Origin: Thalassobius sp047123305
GTDB taxonomy: Bacteria; Pseudomonadota; Alphaproteobacteria; Rhodobacterales; Rhodobacteraceae
DNA: 64,000 nt
NCBI RefSeq assembly: GCF_047123305.1
Contig: NZ_CP138918.1
Coordinates: forward strand, 62,001-126,000
Direction of reading: 5' to 3'
Under the pieces are notes generated by a model. It ran no database searches. It saw only the letters and a list, made by a program, of their open reading frames with translations, and was not told the origin of the DNA. This document shows, piece by piece, positions 35,760-44,259 of this stretch (position 1 is its first letter; the number at the start of each line of letters is the position of its first letter). Both the position numbers and the translations under genes were made by a program.

Positions 35760-36572
35760 TTAAGGGGCCGCTTGCTCCAACCGCCCACCTTGGCGGATCA
35801 TCTTCACCGTTGTCGCCAGACCGGTGCGGTCATCGGTCTCAACATAAACGCCCGAGAGGGTGGCCTCCCCCAGCGCAGGGGTGAAGCGGGATTTCGGCAT
35901 CCCTGTCACAAAACGGCGCATGGGCTCAGTCTTTTCCATGCCAATCACGCTGTTGTAATCGCCGCACATACCGGCATCCGTCAGGTATGCGGTCCCACCG
36001 TTCAGGATCTGAGCGTCCCCTGTTGGGATATGGGTGTGGGTCCCCACAACCACGCTGGCGCGGCCATCGCAATAATGCCCCATGCCCATTTTCTCACTGG
36101 TGGCTTCACAGTGCATATCCACCAGAGCGGCCTGTACCGCGCCCCCCAGAACATGCTGCCGCAGAACCGCATCGGCCGCAGAGAATGGATCGTCAAATGC
36201 CCGTTTCATAAAGACATTTCCCAAAATCTGGGTGACAAGAATCTTGCGCCCTCGGCGGTCCGAAAACACCCGATGCCCCCGACCGGGTGCGCCTTTGGCA
36301 AAGTTCAGGGGCCGGATGATACGCGGCTCCTGTTCGATAAATTGCAGCATGTCCTTCTGGTCAAACGCATGATCGCCCAAGGTGATGCAATCGGCACCAG
36401 CCTCCAGCAGGGCCTTGGCATGTTCGCCAGACAGCCCCATCCCGTTGCTGGCGTTTTCGCCATTGACCACCACGAAATCCAACCGCCATTCCTCACGGAG
36501 TTTCGGCAGCTTTTCGGTCACCGCGCGCCGTCCGGCACGCCCCATTACATCGCCAAGAAAGAGTATCTTCAT
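35760..36572 (-). CDS. YmdB-type metallophosphoesterase (TIGR00282)
   Basis: 270-residue calcineurin-like phosphoesterase. Metal ligands are seen in LFLGDVMGRAGRRAV, VVNGENASNG, TLGDHAFDQ, VDMHCEATSEK and GTHTHIPTGDAQIL, which fits the YmdB/TIGR00282 family. B. subtilis YmdB hydrolyses 2',3'-cyclic nucleotides and affects biofilm choices; the role here is not known. Alphaproteobacteria often keep this gene next to the 5-FCL gene; here OsmC and GntR genes lie between them. Confidence 0.92.
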   Translation of the reverse strand: MKILFLGDVMGRAGRRAVTEKLPKLREEWRLDFVVVNGENASNGMGLSGEHAKALLEAGADCITLGDHAFDQKDMLQFIEQEPRIIRPLNFAKGAPGRGHRVFSDRRGRKILVTQILGNVFMKRAFDDPFSAADAVLRQHVLGGAVQAALVDMHCEATSEKMGMGHYCDGRASVVVGTHTHIPTGDAQILNGGTAYLTDAGMCGDYNSVIGMEKTEPMRRFVTGMPKSRFTPALGEATLSGVYVETDDRTGLATTVKMIRQGGRLEQAAP

Positions 36573-36650
36573 AAGCTCTGCCTAGGCCCGCGACAGCGGC
36601 ATGACAAGAGGGGAAGCGGTGAATCGCCCCGTAACAATGGTTAACTTGCC

Positions 36651-37133
36651 CTATTCCACAACATATGTGGCGGAACAGGTAACAGGAAACGCCACGGAAC
36701 GGGCAATAAAGCAGACATCGTGAATGCGGGCGTGCAGGGCGTCTGCCGCTGCCGGGTCGGAGCCCGACGCCAAGGTGATTTCGGGGTGGAGCGTTGCGGA
36801 GAGGAAGCGGCCTGCTCCGTTTGGCTCACAGTAGCCGACGCCGATCGGGTTATCGCTGTAGCTGGTAACCACCACACCTGCTTCGGAGGCGAGATGCAGA
36901 AACCACAACATATGACAGGCCGAGAGCGCCGCAAGCAGCATGTCTTCGGGATTGTGGAGCGTCGGATCGCCCCCCAGCATCGGATCATTTGAACACTCAA
37001 TGACAGGCTTTCCCGGGGTCTGCACTTGCCAGCGTCGCTGGTAGGCGCGGTAGTGCGCGGTGCCTGCACCGGTGTTTCCCGTCCAGGTAACCTGCGCCGT
37101 ATAATCATGCTGTTGTGCCGTCGCTTTTGCCAT
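36651..37133 (-). CDS. OsmC-family protein
   Basis: 160-residue OsmC-like protein (peroxide/organic hydroperoxide reductase fold). The conserved Cys in LLAALSACHMLWFLHLASEA and the second Cys in VCFIARSVAFPVTCSATYVV give the usual two-Cys arrangement; the N-terminal Arg-type region is YTAQVTWTGNTGAGTAHYRA. The start at 37133 follows a purine-rich AGAGGG. It is divergent from a GntR-type gene, with a perfect 18-bp palindrome in the shared gap, so it is probably that regulator's target. Confidence 0.9.
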   Translation of the reverse strand: MAKATAQQHDYTAQVTWTGNTGAGTAHYRAYQRRWQVQTPGKPVIECSNDPMLGGDPTLHNPEDMLLAALSACHMLWFLHLASEAGVVVTSYSDNPIGVGYCEPNGAGRFLSATLHPEITLASGSDPAAADALHARIHDVCFIARSVAFPVTCSATYVVE

Positions 37134-37162
37134 GGAGCCCTCTGGAGTTTTCAGAATCACCA

Positions 37163-37180
37163 ATGTATACATGTATACAT
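37163..37180. promoter_or_regulatory. 18-bp perfect palindrome, GntR operator candidate
   Basis: ATGTATACATGTATACAT between osmC (start 37133) and the GntR gene (start 37202). ATGTATACAT-type palindromes are typical FadR/VanR-subfamily GntR sites. The position would allow control in both directions. Confidence 0.85.
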
Positions 37181-37201
37181 AATGTAGATTGGGTAGACCA
37201 G

Positions 37202-37837
37202 ATGCAGGCAAAGGTCATTGCGGATCAGGTAAAAACCGCCCTGTTGCGGGGTGCGTTTCAACCTGGCGAAAAACTGAAGCAGGAAGACCTCGCCAAGCTT
37301 TATGGCGCGAGCAGGATACCTGTGCGGGATGCCCTAGCCCTATTGGCGATAGACGGCTTGGTGGTTTTGACCCCAAACAAGGGGGCACATGTCGTTGCGA
37401 TGACAGAGGTGGAAATCCGGGAAGCCTTTGATCTGAGGGTGATGCTGGAGGCCGATGTGCTGCGTCGCGCGACCCCGCGACACGATGTTAAGTCATTGGA
37501 AAAGCTGCACTATGCTTTGAGGCGCTCGGATCTGGAAGCCTTGAGGCCGGATTGGGCGGAAGGCGACCGGATGTTTCATGCAGCGCTCTATGCACCGGCA
37601 GGGCGCGGCCGGCAGATTGCGATGATTGAGGGTTTGCGGATCGCCTGCCAGATCCAGATCGCCGCGTATAGCGCCTTGCCCGAACGCACGCCCGACTGGC
37701 TGTCGGACCATCACTTGATGGTAGAGGCGGTCCAGGCAGGCGGCATCGAAACGGCCGTTCAACATTTGATCCGCCACTTACGTGAAGCTGAGGCGCATCT
37801 GCTGGCAGCGATGTCGGGTAAGTCCCTTAAAAATTGA
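37202..37837 (+). CDS. GntR regulator, FCD-domain type
   Basis: 211 residues. The N-terminal winged helix (IADQVKTALLRGAFQPGEKL, QEDLAKLYGASRIPVRDALA) is followed by an all-helical FCD domain with the expected Asp and His metal ligands (EAFDLRVMLEADVL, FHAALYA, LSDHHLMVEAV, HLIRHL). FCD regulators usually sense small carboxylic acids. The start at 37202 keeps the operator outside the coding region; an in-frame ATG at 37163 would place the operator inside it. The 3' end overlaps the convergent 5-FCL gene by 11 bases. Confidence 0.88.
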   Translation: MQAKVIADQVKTALLRGAFQPGEKLKQEDLAKLYGASRIPVRDALALLAIDGLVVLTPNKGAHVVAMTEVEIREAFDLRVMLEADVLRRATPRHDVKSLEKLHYALRRSDLEALRPDWAEGDRMFHAALYAPAGRGRQIAMIEGLRIACQIQIAAYSALPERTPDWLSDHHLMVEAVQAGGIETAVQHLIRHLREAEAHLLAAMSGKSLKN

Positions 37838-38384
37838 GAATTTCCGCCTCAGTCACGATCAAATCGAGGGGCTGATCTGTCGGTTCCAGCGGCAGGGTTT
37901 CAGCCTCCTGCGCGCCGTAGGCAAAGCCAATCGCGAGGCATGGACCTTCGGCGCGCAGCTTTTCCAAAGTCCGATCATAAAAGCCGCCGCCATAGCCCAG
38001 CCGGTTTCCGGCACGGTCAAAGGCGACCAGCGGCACGATCAGTATTTCAGGGGTGAAAAAGCGGTCCTCGGCAGGGATTTGTGCCCCGAACGGGCCGTCT
38101 TTCATCAGGCAATCCGGTTCCCAGCGGGAAAACCGCAGCGGCTGGGCTTCGCCGGTGATCACCGGCACCCCCACCAGCCCGTGTGCGGCGGCCTCTTCCA
38201 TTGCCGGAAGGGGGCTGATTTCAGTGCGGATCGGCATGTAGCCCGCCAAGGGAACGCCGCGGTAGCCCGCCAGCACTTCGCTGAGCAGCGACGACCGCCC
38301 CACCAGGCCAGCGCCATGGGCGACCTTGCGACGGGCAAAGGCAGATTTCCGCGCCGCTGCTTTGATTTCAGAGAGATCGGTCAT
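37827..38384 (-). CDS. 5-formyltetrahydrofolate cyclo-ligase
   Basis: 185-residue MTHFS-family enzyme that converts 5-formyl-THF to 5,10-methenyl-THF using ATP. Seen: KSAFARRK near the N-terminus (ATP site), the folate-site PLAGYMPIRTEISPLP, and the C-terminal nucleotide-binding motif RLGYGGGFYDRTLEKL. The ATG at 38384 overlaps the mgtE stop (ATGA), so the pair is translationally coupled. Confidence 0.94.
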   Translation of the reverse strand: MTDLSEIKAAARKSAFARRKVAHGAGLVGRSSLLSEVLAGYRGVPLAGYMPIRTEISPLPAMEEAAAHGLVGVPVITGEAQPLRFSRWEPDCLMKDGPFGAQIPAEDRFFTPEILIVPLVAFDRAGNRLGYGGGFYDRTLEKLRAEGPCLAIGFAYGAQEAETLPLEPTDQPLDLIVTEAEILNF

Positions 38385-39817
38385 AGCAATACCTGCGCCG
38401 CGAGCCCCAAAAAGGCAAAAAATCCAACAACATCCGTGACCGTGGTCACAAATGGCCCCGAGGCCAGCGCCGGGTCGATGTTTAGACGATCCAGCGCCAT
38501 GGGGATCACAATGCCACCCAGCGCCGCAGCGATATGCGTGCCCAGCATCGCCAGCCCGATGACCGCAGCCAACATCGGCACGCCAAACCACAGCACCGCC
38601 ACACCTGCCATCACCAAACCAAATAGCGCCCCGTTGACGATGCCAACCGACACCTCTCGTTTGACCACCCTCAGTGCGTTCTGCGCTGTCAGGTCGCGGG
38701 TCGCAAGGGCCCGCACGGCAACGGTCATCGTCTGGGTGCCCGCATTGCCCCCCATCGAGGCCACGATCGGCATCAGAACCGCCAATGCGACCATCTGGTC
38801 GATTGTGGTAGAGAACATATCGATCACCAGTGACGCCATGATTGCGGTGATGAGGTTCACCCCCAGCCACAGCGCCCGCCCTTTGGCGGCAGCGATGATG
38901 CTGTCGGATAGGCTGGCCTCATCGGCCACACCGGCCAGGCGCAGAATGTCCTCTTCGTGTTCCTCATCCAGCACCACCATTGCATCATCAATGGTGATCA
39001 CCCCGACCAGCCGCTCATCCTCGTCCACAACCGGGGCGGAGATCAGGTGGTATTGGTTAAAAGCATAGGCCACATCTTCTTCATCCTGGGTGACCGGAAT
39101 GACCTCAAAGACCTCTTCGATCAGGTCGGCCAACAGAACCTCGCGATGGGCGGACATCAGCTTGCCCAGCGTCACGTTGCCTTGGGGCCGCATCCGCGGA
39201 TCCACCAAGATTACATGGTAAAACTGCTCGGGCAGGGCTTCGGCGCGGCGCAGATAGTCAATCGCCTGCCCAACCGTCCAATGTTCCGGCGCCGCCACAA
39301 CTTCGCGCTGCATGAGCCGGCCGGCGGAGTGTTCGGGATAGGCCAGCGCCTGTTCCACCGCAACCCGGTCAGCGTCTTCCAGAACCTCTAGGATCGCTTC
39401 TTGCTGCGGCTCATCCAGATCCTCAACCAGATCCACAACATCGTCGGTTTCCAGCTCACGCACAGCCTCGGCCAGAACGTCAGGGCGTAGCACGGCGATG
39501 ATCTCTTCGCGCAGCGCTTCATCCAATTCGGACAGGATGTCGCCGTCAAACTCGCGGTCATAAAGCTTAACAAGGCGGCGCCGGTCATAGGCGTTCAGCT
39601 GTTCCAGAAGGTCGGCGATGTCGGCCGGGTGCAGCGGGTCCAGGAGGTCGGACAACTGCTGCAGATCGTCCTGATCCACCGCCCGCAGAATGGCGGCTAC
39701 GTCTTTGCGCGACAGCTCATAGTCGCCTTCCGTGGTGCCGTCAGGGTTCACAACAAGGGGCTGCACATCCGCAGTGGCGTCGTCGGAACGGATGGGGGTG
39801 TCGTGGTCTTGCCGCAT
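38381..39817 (-). CDS. mgtE: Magnesium transporter MgtE
   Basis: 478-residue Mg2+ channel. The acidic N-domain (DLLDPLHPADIADLLEQL), two CBS domains (about residues 155-285, with VGVITIDDAMVVLDEEHEED) and a five-helix C-terminal pore are in order. The pore signature is MPIVASMGGNAGTQTMTV, and GPFVTTVTDVVGFFAFLGLA completes it. The cytoplasmic domains gate the channel by Mg2+ binding. Overlaps the downstream 5-FCL gene. Confidence 0.96.
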   Translation of the reverse strand: MRQDHDTPIRSDDATADVQPLVVNPDGTTEGDYELSRKDVAAILRAVDQDDLQQLSDLLDPLHPADIADLLEQLNAYDRRRLVKLYDREFDGDILSELDEALREEIIAVLRPDVLAEAVRELETDDVVDLVEDLDEPQQEAILEVLEDADRVAVEQALAYPEHSAGRLMQREVVAAPEHWTVGQAIDYLRRAEALPEQFYHVILVDPRMRPQGNVTLGKLMSAHREVLLADLIEEVFEVIPVTQDEEDVAYAFNQYHLISAPVVDEDERLVGVITIDDAMVVLDEEHEEDILRLAGVADEASLSDSIIAAAKGRALWLGVNLITAIMASLVIDMFSTTIDQMVALAVLMPIVASMGGNAGTQTMTVAVRALATRDLTAQNALRVVKREVSVGIVNGALFGLVMAGVAVLWFGVPMLAAVIGLAMLGTHIAAALGGIVIPMALDRLNIDPALASGPFVTTVTDVVGFFAFLGLAAQVLL

Positions 39818-39971
39818 GGCTGCCTCCGTTGCCTGATACGCCTGCCCGTCTTCTCTTTTTCATAGCGGAGCCGGGGGCGCAGGCACAATGGGGCAACGGC
39901 CAATTCAGGTGCAAAAGCGGCGATTTACCTCGCCCTGCCCAGCGCTTAGACTGGCGGAAAAGGAACGTGCC

Positions 39972-41279
39972 ATGTCCGCAATCAACACATCGACAGAGGT
40001 TATCCTGACCGGTCAGGTTCTGCGTTTTGACGCCGACCCCTTTGTGGCAGGGATCACCGCCGCCCGACACGAACGCCAGGGCGCGGTGCGGATTGCGCGG
40101 GGCAAAATCGCAGAGGTTGGCATTGCGGAAACAGTGTTGGCGTCACACCCGCAGCTGCCGCGGGTGGACTATGGCGACGCGCTGATCCTGGCAGGGTTTG
40201 TGGATTCGCATGTGCATTATCCCCAGACCGGCATCATCGCCAGCTGGGGCAAACGTCTGATCGACTGGCTTAACAGCTACACTTTCCCTGAAGAAATGCG
40301 CTTTGGCGACAAGGCCTATGCGGCCGAGATTGCCGAGCGTTATCTCGACCTGACCCTCAGCCACGGCACCACAACTATGGCCAGCTATTGCACCATCCAT
40401 CCCGAAAGCGTGGAAGCACTATTTGAGGCCGCAACAGCCCGTGGGCAGCGGGTGGTTGCGGGCAAAACCTGCATGGACCGTGACACCGCCCCGACCGGCC
40501 TGCGCGACAGCGCGCAATCGGCTTATGATGACAGCAAAGCGCTGCTGGAACGCTGGCACAGGCGGGACCGGATTGGCTATGCAATCACGCCACGGTTTTC
40601 GCCCACCTCCACCCCCGCGCAGCTTGAGGCACTGGGGGCGCTTTGGGCAGAATATCCCGATGTTTTGATGCAGACCCATCTGAGCGAACAGGTGGATGAG
40701 ATCGAATGGGTGAAATCGCTCTACCCTTCGGCGCGCGATTATCTGGACACATATGAGGCCTATGGCCTGCTGCGCGAAGGCGGCATGTTTGGCCATACGA
40801 TCCATCTGGAACAGCGCGAAAAGGATCGGCTGAAAGAGGTGGACGCGGCGCTGGTGCATTGCCCGACGTCCAACACTTTCATCGGCTCAGGTCTGTTTGA
40901 CATGGATGGTTTGTCTGCGGCGGGCTACCGGATTGGTCTGGCGACGGACACCGGCGGTGGCTCCAGCTTCTCGATGCTGCGCACGATGGCTTCGGCCTAT
41001 GAGGTGGCACAGTTGCGGCACCGGCCGCTGCATCCGGCCGAGCTGTTATGGCTGGCAACCGGCGGATCCGCCCGCGCCATGCGGTTGGAGGACAAGGTTG
41101 GCAATATCGCACCCGGGATGGAGGCGGATCTGGTGGTGCTGAACCTGGCCTCGACTCCCGAAATCACCCAGCGCGCGGCCCGCGCCGAGGATATCTGGGA
41201 GGCGATTTTCCCCACCATCATGATGGGGGATGACCGGGCCATCGAAAGCGTCTGGATCAACGGTCAGCGACGCAGTTAA
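39972..41279 (+). CDS. guaD: Guanine deaminase
   Basis: 435-residue zinc amidohydrolase that deaminates guanine to xanthine. Metal ligands and active-site segments: the HXH motif in FVDSHVHYPQTGI, MQTHLSEQVDEI, FGHTIHLEQREKD and LATDTGGGSSFSM. The active-site core (VKSLYPSARDYLDTYEAYGL) is GuaD-like. The start at 39972 has AAAGGAA 8 bases upstream. It lies close to an 8-oxoguanine deaminase gene, which suggests local grouping of guanine-base salvage or detoxification. Confidence 0.94.
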   Translation: MSAINTSTEVILTGQVLRFDADPFVAGITAARHERQGAVRIARGKIAEVGIAETVLASHPQLPRVDYGDALILAGFVDSHVHYPQTGIIASWGKRLIDWLNSYTFPEEMRFGDKAYAAEIAERYLDLTLSHGTTTMASYCTIHPESVEALFEAATARGQRVVAGKTCMDRDTAPTGLRDSAQSAYDDSKALLERWHRRDRIGYAITPRFSPTSTPAQLEALGALWAEYPDVLMQTHLSEQVDEIEWVKSLYPSARDYLDTYEAYGLLREGGMFGHTIHLEQREKDRLKEVDAALVHCPTSNTFIGSGLFDMDGLSAAGYRIGLATDTGGGSSFSMLRTMASAYEVAQLRHRPLHPAELLWLATGGSARAMRLEDKVGNIAPGMEADLVVLNLASTPEITQRAARAEDIWEAIFPTIMMGDDRAIESVWINGQRRS

Positions 41280-41335
41280 TGCTCGGACGAGGGAGGCGCC
41301 CGAAGGCGCCTCGCGCAGCGCTGCCCGTTTAGCGC

Positions 41336-41363
41336 AGCCAATTAGACACAGCCAATTAGACAC
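41336..41363. repeat. 14-bp perfect tandem duplication at the 3' end of a CAP gene
   Basis: AGCCAATTAGACAC twice in a row; the second copy contains the stop codon of the CAP-domain gene. Probably replication slippage. The upstream GGAGGCGCC-CGAA-GGCGCCTC hairpin (about 41291-41311) lacks a T-run. Confidence 0.8.
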
Positions 41364-41841
41364 AGGGGCCGGCAAGGACCAGCACCCAGGTGTTGCCTGA
41401 CCGGCCCAGACCGTAACGGGTGTATTTGCGATAAAGCATATTGCTGCGATGCGCCGAGGAGGTCATCCACGCGTTGAACACAGCCGTCTCACTGCCCTGC
41501 CCTTCGGCGATGTTCTCCGCCACAGCCGCTCGGCAGCCCCCTGCCGCACGCATCCGACCGGAAACATTCGACCCATTGGCGCCGGTGTGGGAGAAATAGC
41601 CTTTGCTCACCATCTCAGTGGCATGACTACGGGCGGCGGCAGTCAAGGCACTGTCCTGACTGAGCAGCGACAGCCCCTGCGCGCCCCTCTGCTGGTTCAG
41701 CATCCCGCCAAACCCCGAAGTGGCCACCGGACCCGACGTTGCAGAGGCCGTTGGCTTGGGACTGACGGTTGAGACACAGGCCGACAGGCCAATCGCGGCA
41801 ACAACGGCCAGACCCAGCGCGCCTTTTTGCAGTAACTTCAT
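41356..41841 (-). CDS. CAP/SCP-domain lipoprotein 1
   Basis: 161 residues. Lipoprotein signal peptide MKLLQKGALGLAVVAAIGLSAC (shown here as its lipobox LSAC at residue 22), a Ser/Thr/Pro linker, then a CAP (SCP/PR-1) domain: LNQQRGAQGLSLLSQDSALT, ARSHATEMVSKGYFSHTG, ENIAEGQG and HRSNMLYRKYTRYGLGRSGN. The family's usual His/Glu cavity residues (SHATEM, SHTG, ENIA) are present. The ATG at 41841 has GGGGAG upstream. Tandem paralogue of the next gene. Confidence 0.9.
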   Translation of the reverse strand: MKLLQKGALGLAVVAAIGLSACVSTVSPKPTASATSGPVATSGFGGMLNQQRGAQGLSLLSQDSALTAAARSHATEMVSKGYFSHTGANGSNVSGRMRAAGGCRAAVAENIAEGQGSETAVFNAWMTSSAHRSNMLYRKYTRYGLGRSGNTWVLVLAGPCV

Positions 41842-41908
41842 GTCATTTCTCCCCTGCAAGCGACGTCTGACCGGCGCTTGCCGCGCGGCGCGTCGCTGTT
41901 GTCCAATA

Positions 41909-41939
41909 GAAAAAGGCTACCCCGAATTGGGATAGCCTC
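41909..41939 (-). terminator. Terminator between the two CAP genes
   Basis: On the minus strand AGGCTATCCC-AATTC-GGGGTAGCCT is followed by TTTTTC. It ends transcription of CAP gene 2, so CAP gene 1 needs its own promoter. Confidence 0.9.
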
Positions 41940-41985
41940 CAACATTGTTTTCCGGACAGGGTGGTCCCGCCTGTGACAGCTGCGA

Positions 41986-42483
41986 TCAGACGCAGGGGCC
42001 GGCATAGACCATGACGTAGTAGCCATTGTAGCTGCCAACGCCGTAGCGGGTGTATTTGCCGTCCATCATGTTCTTGTAGTGTTTCGGCGAAGCCATCCAA
42101 GCCCAGAACACTTTCATGTCGTCTTTCCAGTTCTTGGCGATGTTCTCCGACAGGCTGGAACGGCAGCCGCCAGCGGCGCGCACGCGATCCATCGGATCGC
42201 CACCATCTGGGGCAAAATGGGAATAGAAGTTGCGCTGCGACATGTCACGGGCATGGGCAGCGGCGGCAGCCATCAGGCTGCGATCCTGGCGAAGCTTCGA
42301 CAGCCCACGCTTGGCGCGCTCGATGTTCTGTTGCTGGTGGATGGAGGCAAAATTGGCGCGGACATGGCTGCTGCTGGTTGCCTGATACTGTGTTGGCGTG
42401 GCCACCGGTGCGGAACTCATACAGCCTGCCAGCAGCGTGGCAGCGGCGAGGCCAAACAGGGTCGATTTGCGCGAAAGGGTCAT
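41986..42483 (-). CDS. CAP/SCP-domain lipoprotein 2
   Basis: 165 residues. Signal peptide with lipobox LAGC at residue 21 (TLFGLAAATLLAGC), then a CAP domain (IERAKRGLSKLRQDRSLMAA, HARDMSQRNFYSHFAPDGGD, SENIAKNWKDDMKVFWAWMA, YTRYGVGSYNGYYVMVYAGP). It ends in the same GPCV tail as CAP protein 1, with one Cys in CRSSLSEN matching CRAAVAEN of its paralogue; these probably form a disulfide. The start at 42483 gives the signal peptide; an ATG at 42495 is an alternative. Confidence 0.88.
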   Translation of the reverse strand: MTLSRKSTLFGLAAATLLAGCMSSAPVATPTQYQATSSSHVRANFASIHQQQNIERAKRGLSKLRQDRSLMAAAAAHARDMSQRNFYSHFAPDGGDPMDRVRAAGGCRSSLSENIAKNWKDDMKVFWAWMASPKHYKNMMDGKYTRYGVGSYNGYYVMVYAGPCV

Positions 42484-42793
42484 GGGGCAGTCCATTCCTT
42501 GTGAGTGAGGTCCACACAATGATCGCGGAATGGGGCAAAAGGATGAAGCTGTGCAGGCGGCTGTGCGGCCCCTCTTTAGAATGCATTGCACCGTTCAGAG
42601 GGAGGGTTTGCCTCGGCTTTCACCGGTTTTCTCGCCTCGAGGTCGCAGAGAAACTGCGTAGGGCTACCCTGTTGTGCCAGCTTCTCAGCCCGCCGCGGGC
42701 CTGTAGGATATACTAAAGACAGGCTTTACCCCAATCTTGCCCCAAACTTTGCCAGCAAAGGGCGGCGCACATAGGTCCGCCGCCCCAATGGTA
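42484..42793. other. 310-base gap upstream of CAP gene 2
   Basis: Holds the promoter region of CAP gene 2 and, near its other end, the terminator of the 8-oxoguanine deaminase gene. I see no further gene or RNA. Confidence 0.6.
42757..42787 (-). terminator. Terminator of the 8-oxoguanine deaminase gene
   Basis: On the minus strand GGGCGGCG and CGCCGCCC pair around a 10-base loop and are followed by TTTGC, just after the stop at 42794. Confidence 0.8.
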
Positions 42794-44128
42794 TCAAGCC
42801 GCCAGTTTCAGCGCCAAAGCGCGCTGGCGCTGCAGAAGATTGGGCAGATCCAATGTAGCGATCTGGTAGTCCCGCACGATCTGGCGGCCTTCGACCAGCA
42901 GATGACGCACCTTCTGCGGACCAGCCAATAGCAGCGCTGCCGGATCCCAGCTGCCGGCGCTTTCAACGCCGCGCACGTCCCAGATTGCGATATCGGCGCG
43001 TTTGCCAAGGGCCAACTGCCCACAATCACTGCGGCCCAGCACCTCGGCGCCGCCACGGGTGGCAATCTCCAGCGCTTCGCGGGCGCTCATGGCATCAGCG
43101 CCGCGGGCCACACGCTGCAACAACATCGCCTGTCGCGCCTCCGCCATCAGATTGCCGCTGTCGTTGCTGGCAGAGCCATCCACTCCAAGCCCCACCTTCA
43201 CCCCTGCGTCCCGCATCGGACGCAGCGGCGCAATGCCCGAGCCAAGGCGGCAGTTAGAACAGGGGCAATGCGCCACGCCGGTGCGGGAGCGGGCGAAGAG
43301 ATCAATCTCTTCGCCGTCGAGTTTCACACAATGGGCGTGCCAGACATCCTCCCCAGTCCAGCCCAGATCCTCGGCATATTGGCCGGGACGGCAGCCGAAT
43401 TTTTCCAGCGAATAGGCAATGTCTTCGTCGTTTTCGGCCAGATGGGTGTGCAGCATCACCCCTTTGTCCCGCGCCAGAATGGCCGCATCCCGCATCAGGT
43501 CACGGCTCACCGAGAACGGCGAGCAAGGTGCCACCCCGACCCGACACATCGCGCCCTCGCGGGCGTCGTGATGCGCATCGATCACACGGATACAATCCTC
43601 AAGGATCGCCGCCTCTTCTTCGACCAAGTGATCCGGTGGCAGCCCACCGTCACTTTCGCCAATGCTCATCGCCCCGCGGGTGGGATGAAACCGCATACCG
43701 ATCTCGGCAGCGGCGGCGATCGTGTCATCCAAACGGGCGCCATTGGGGTAAAGGTACAGGTGGTCCGAGCTGAGCGTGCAACCCGACAAGGCCAGTTCCG
43801 CCAGCCCCACCTGCGCCGAGACATACATCTCTTCGGGACCAAACCTGGCCCAGATCGGGTAGAGTGTTTGCAGCCAGCCAAACAACAGGGCGTCCTGCCC
43901 ACCAGGTACGGCCCGGGTCAGGCTCTGGTACAGATGGTGATGTGTGTTCACCAACCCCGGTGTCACCACACAGCCCTGCGCGTCGATCACCTCTCCCTGC
44001 GCGGGCAGCCCGTGGCCGATGGCCGTGATCGCGCCGTTTTCCACATGAAGGTCCGCCCCCGCAAGTTCTTCACGGGTGTCGTTCATGGTCAGAACATAGT
44101 CTGCATTTCGAATGGTATATTGGGTCAT
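42794..44128 (-). CDS. 8-oxoguanine deaminase-type amidohydrolase
   Basis: 444-residue amidohydrolase of the TrzN/AtzB-like group. Zinc and active-site motifs: VNTHHHLYQSLTRAVPGG, LHTHLAENDEDI, WHAHCVKLDGEEI and LGVDGSASNDSGNLM. The HHHLYQSLTRA and CxxGxxxP-like parts match the subfamily annotated as 8-oxoguanine deaminase (8-oxoguanine to urate). Isocytosine or related pyrimidine/triazine substrates cannot be excluded. GGAGAG lies 6-11 bases before the ATG at 44128. A palindrome overlapping this leader is noted separately. Confidence 0.88.
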   Translation of the reverse strand: MTQYTIRNADYVLTMNDTREELAGADLHVENGAITAIGHGLPAQGEVIDAQGCVVTPGLVNTHHHLYQSLTRAVPGGQDALLFGWLQTLYPIWARFGPEEMYVSAQVGLAELALSGCTLSSDHLYLYPNGARLDDTIAAAAEIGMRFHPTRGAMSIGESDGGLPPDHLVEEEAAILEDCIRVIDAHHDAREGAMCRVGVAPCSPFSVSRDLMRDAAILARDKGVMLHTHLAENDEDIAYSLEKFGCRPGQYAEDLGWTGEDVWHAHCVKLDGEEIDLFARSRTGVAHCPCSNCRLGSGIAPLRPMRDAGVKVGLGVDGSASNDSGNLMAEARQAMLLQRVARGADAMSAREALEIATRGGAEVLGRSDCGQLALGKRADIAIWDVRGVESAGSWDPAALLLAGPQKVRHLLVEGRQIVRDYQIATLDLPNLLQRQRALALKLAA

Positions 44129-44136
44129 CAACCTCT

Positions 44137-44173
44137 CCACACACGATTTGGCCCCCTTCGGATTCGTGTGTGG
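44137..44173 (-). promoter_or_regulatory. Stem-loop next to the Shine-Dalgarno of the deaminase gene
   Basis: CCACACACGA at 44137-44146 pairs with TCGTGTGTGG at 44164-44173 (10 bp, 17-base loop). On the minus strand the 3' arm ends right before the GAGAGG ribosome-binding site, and there is no T-run, so a translation-control element or protein site is more likely than a terminator. Confidence 0.55.
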
Positions 44174-44259
44174 TTCGGCGCGACAGAAAGGGGCAAAGGA
44201 CTCGCGCTGTTGCCCCTGATTATTCGCAATACCGGCGTCGGATCAAGCCCCGCGCGTGT

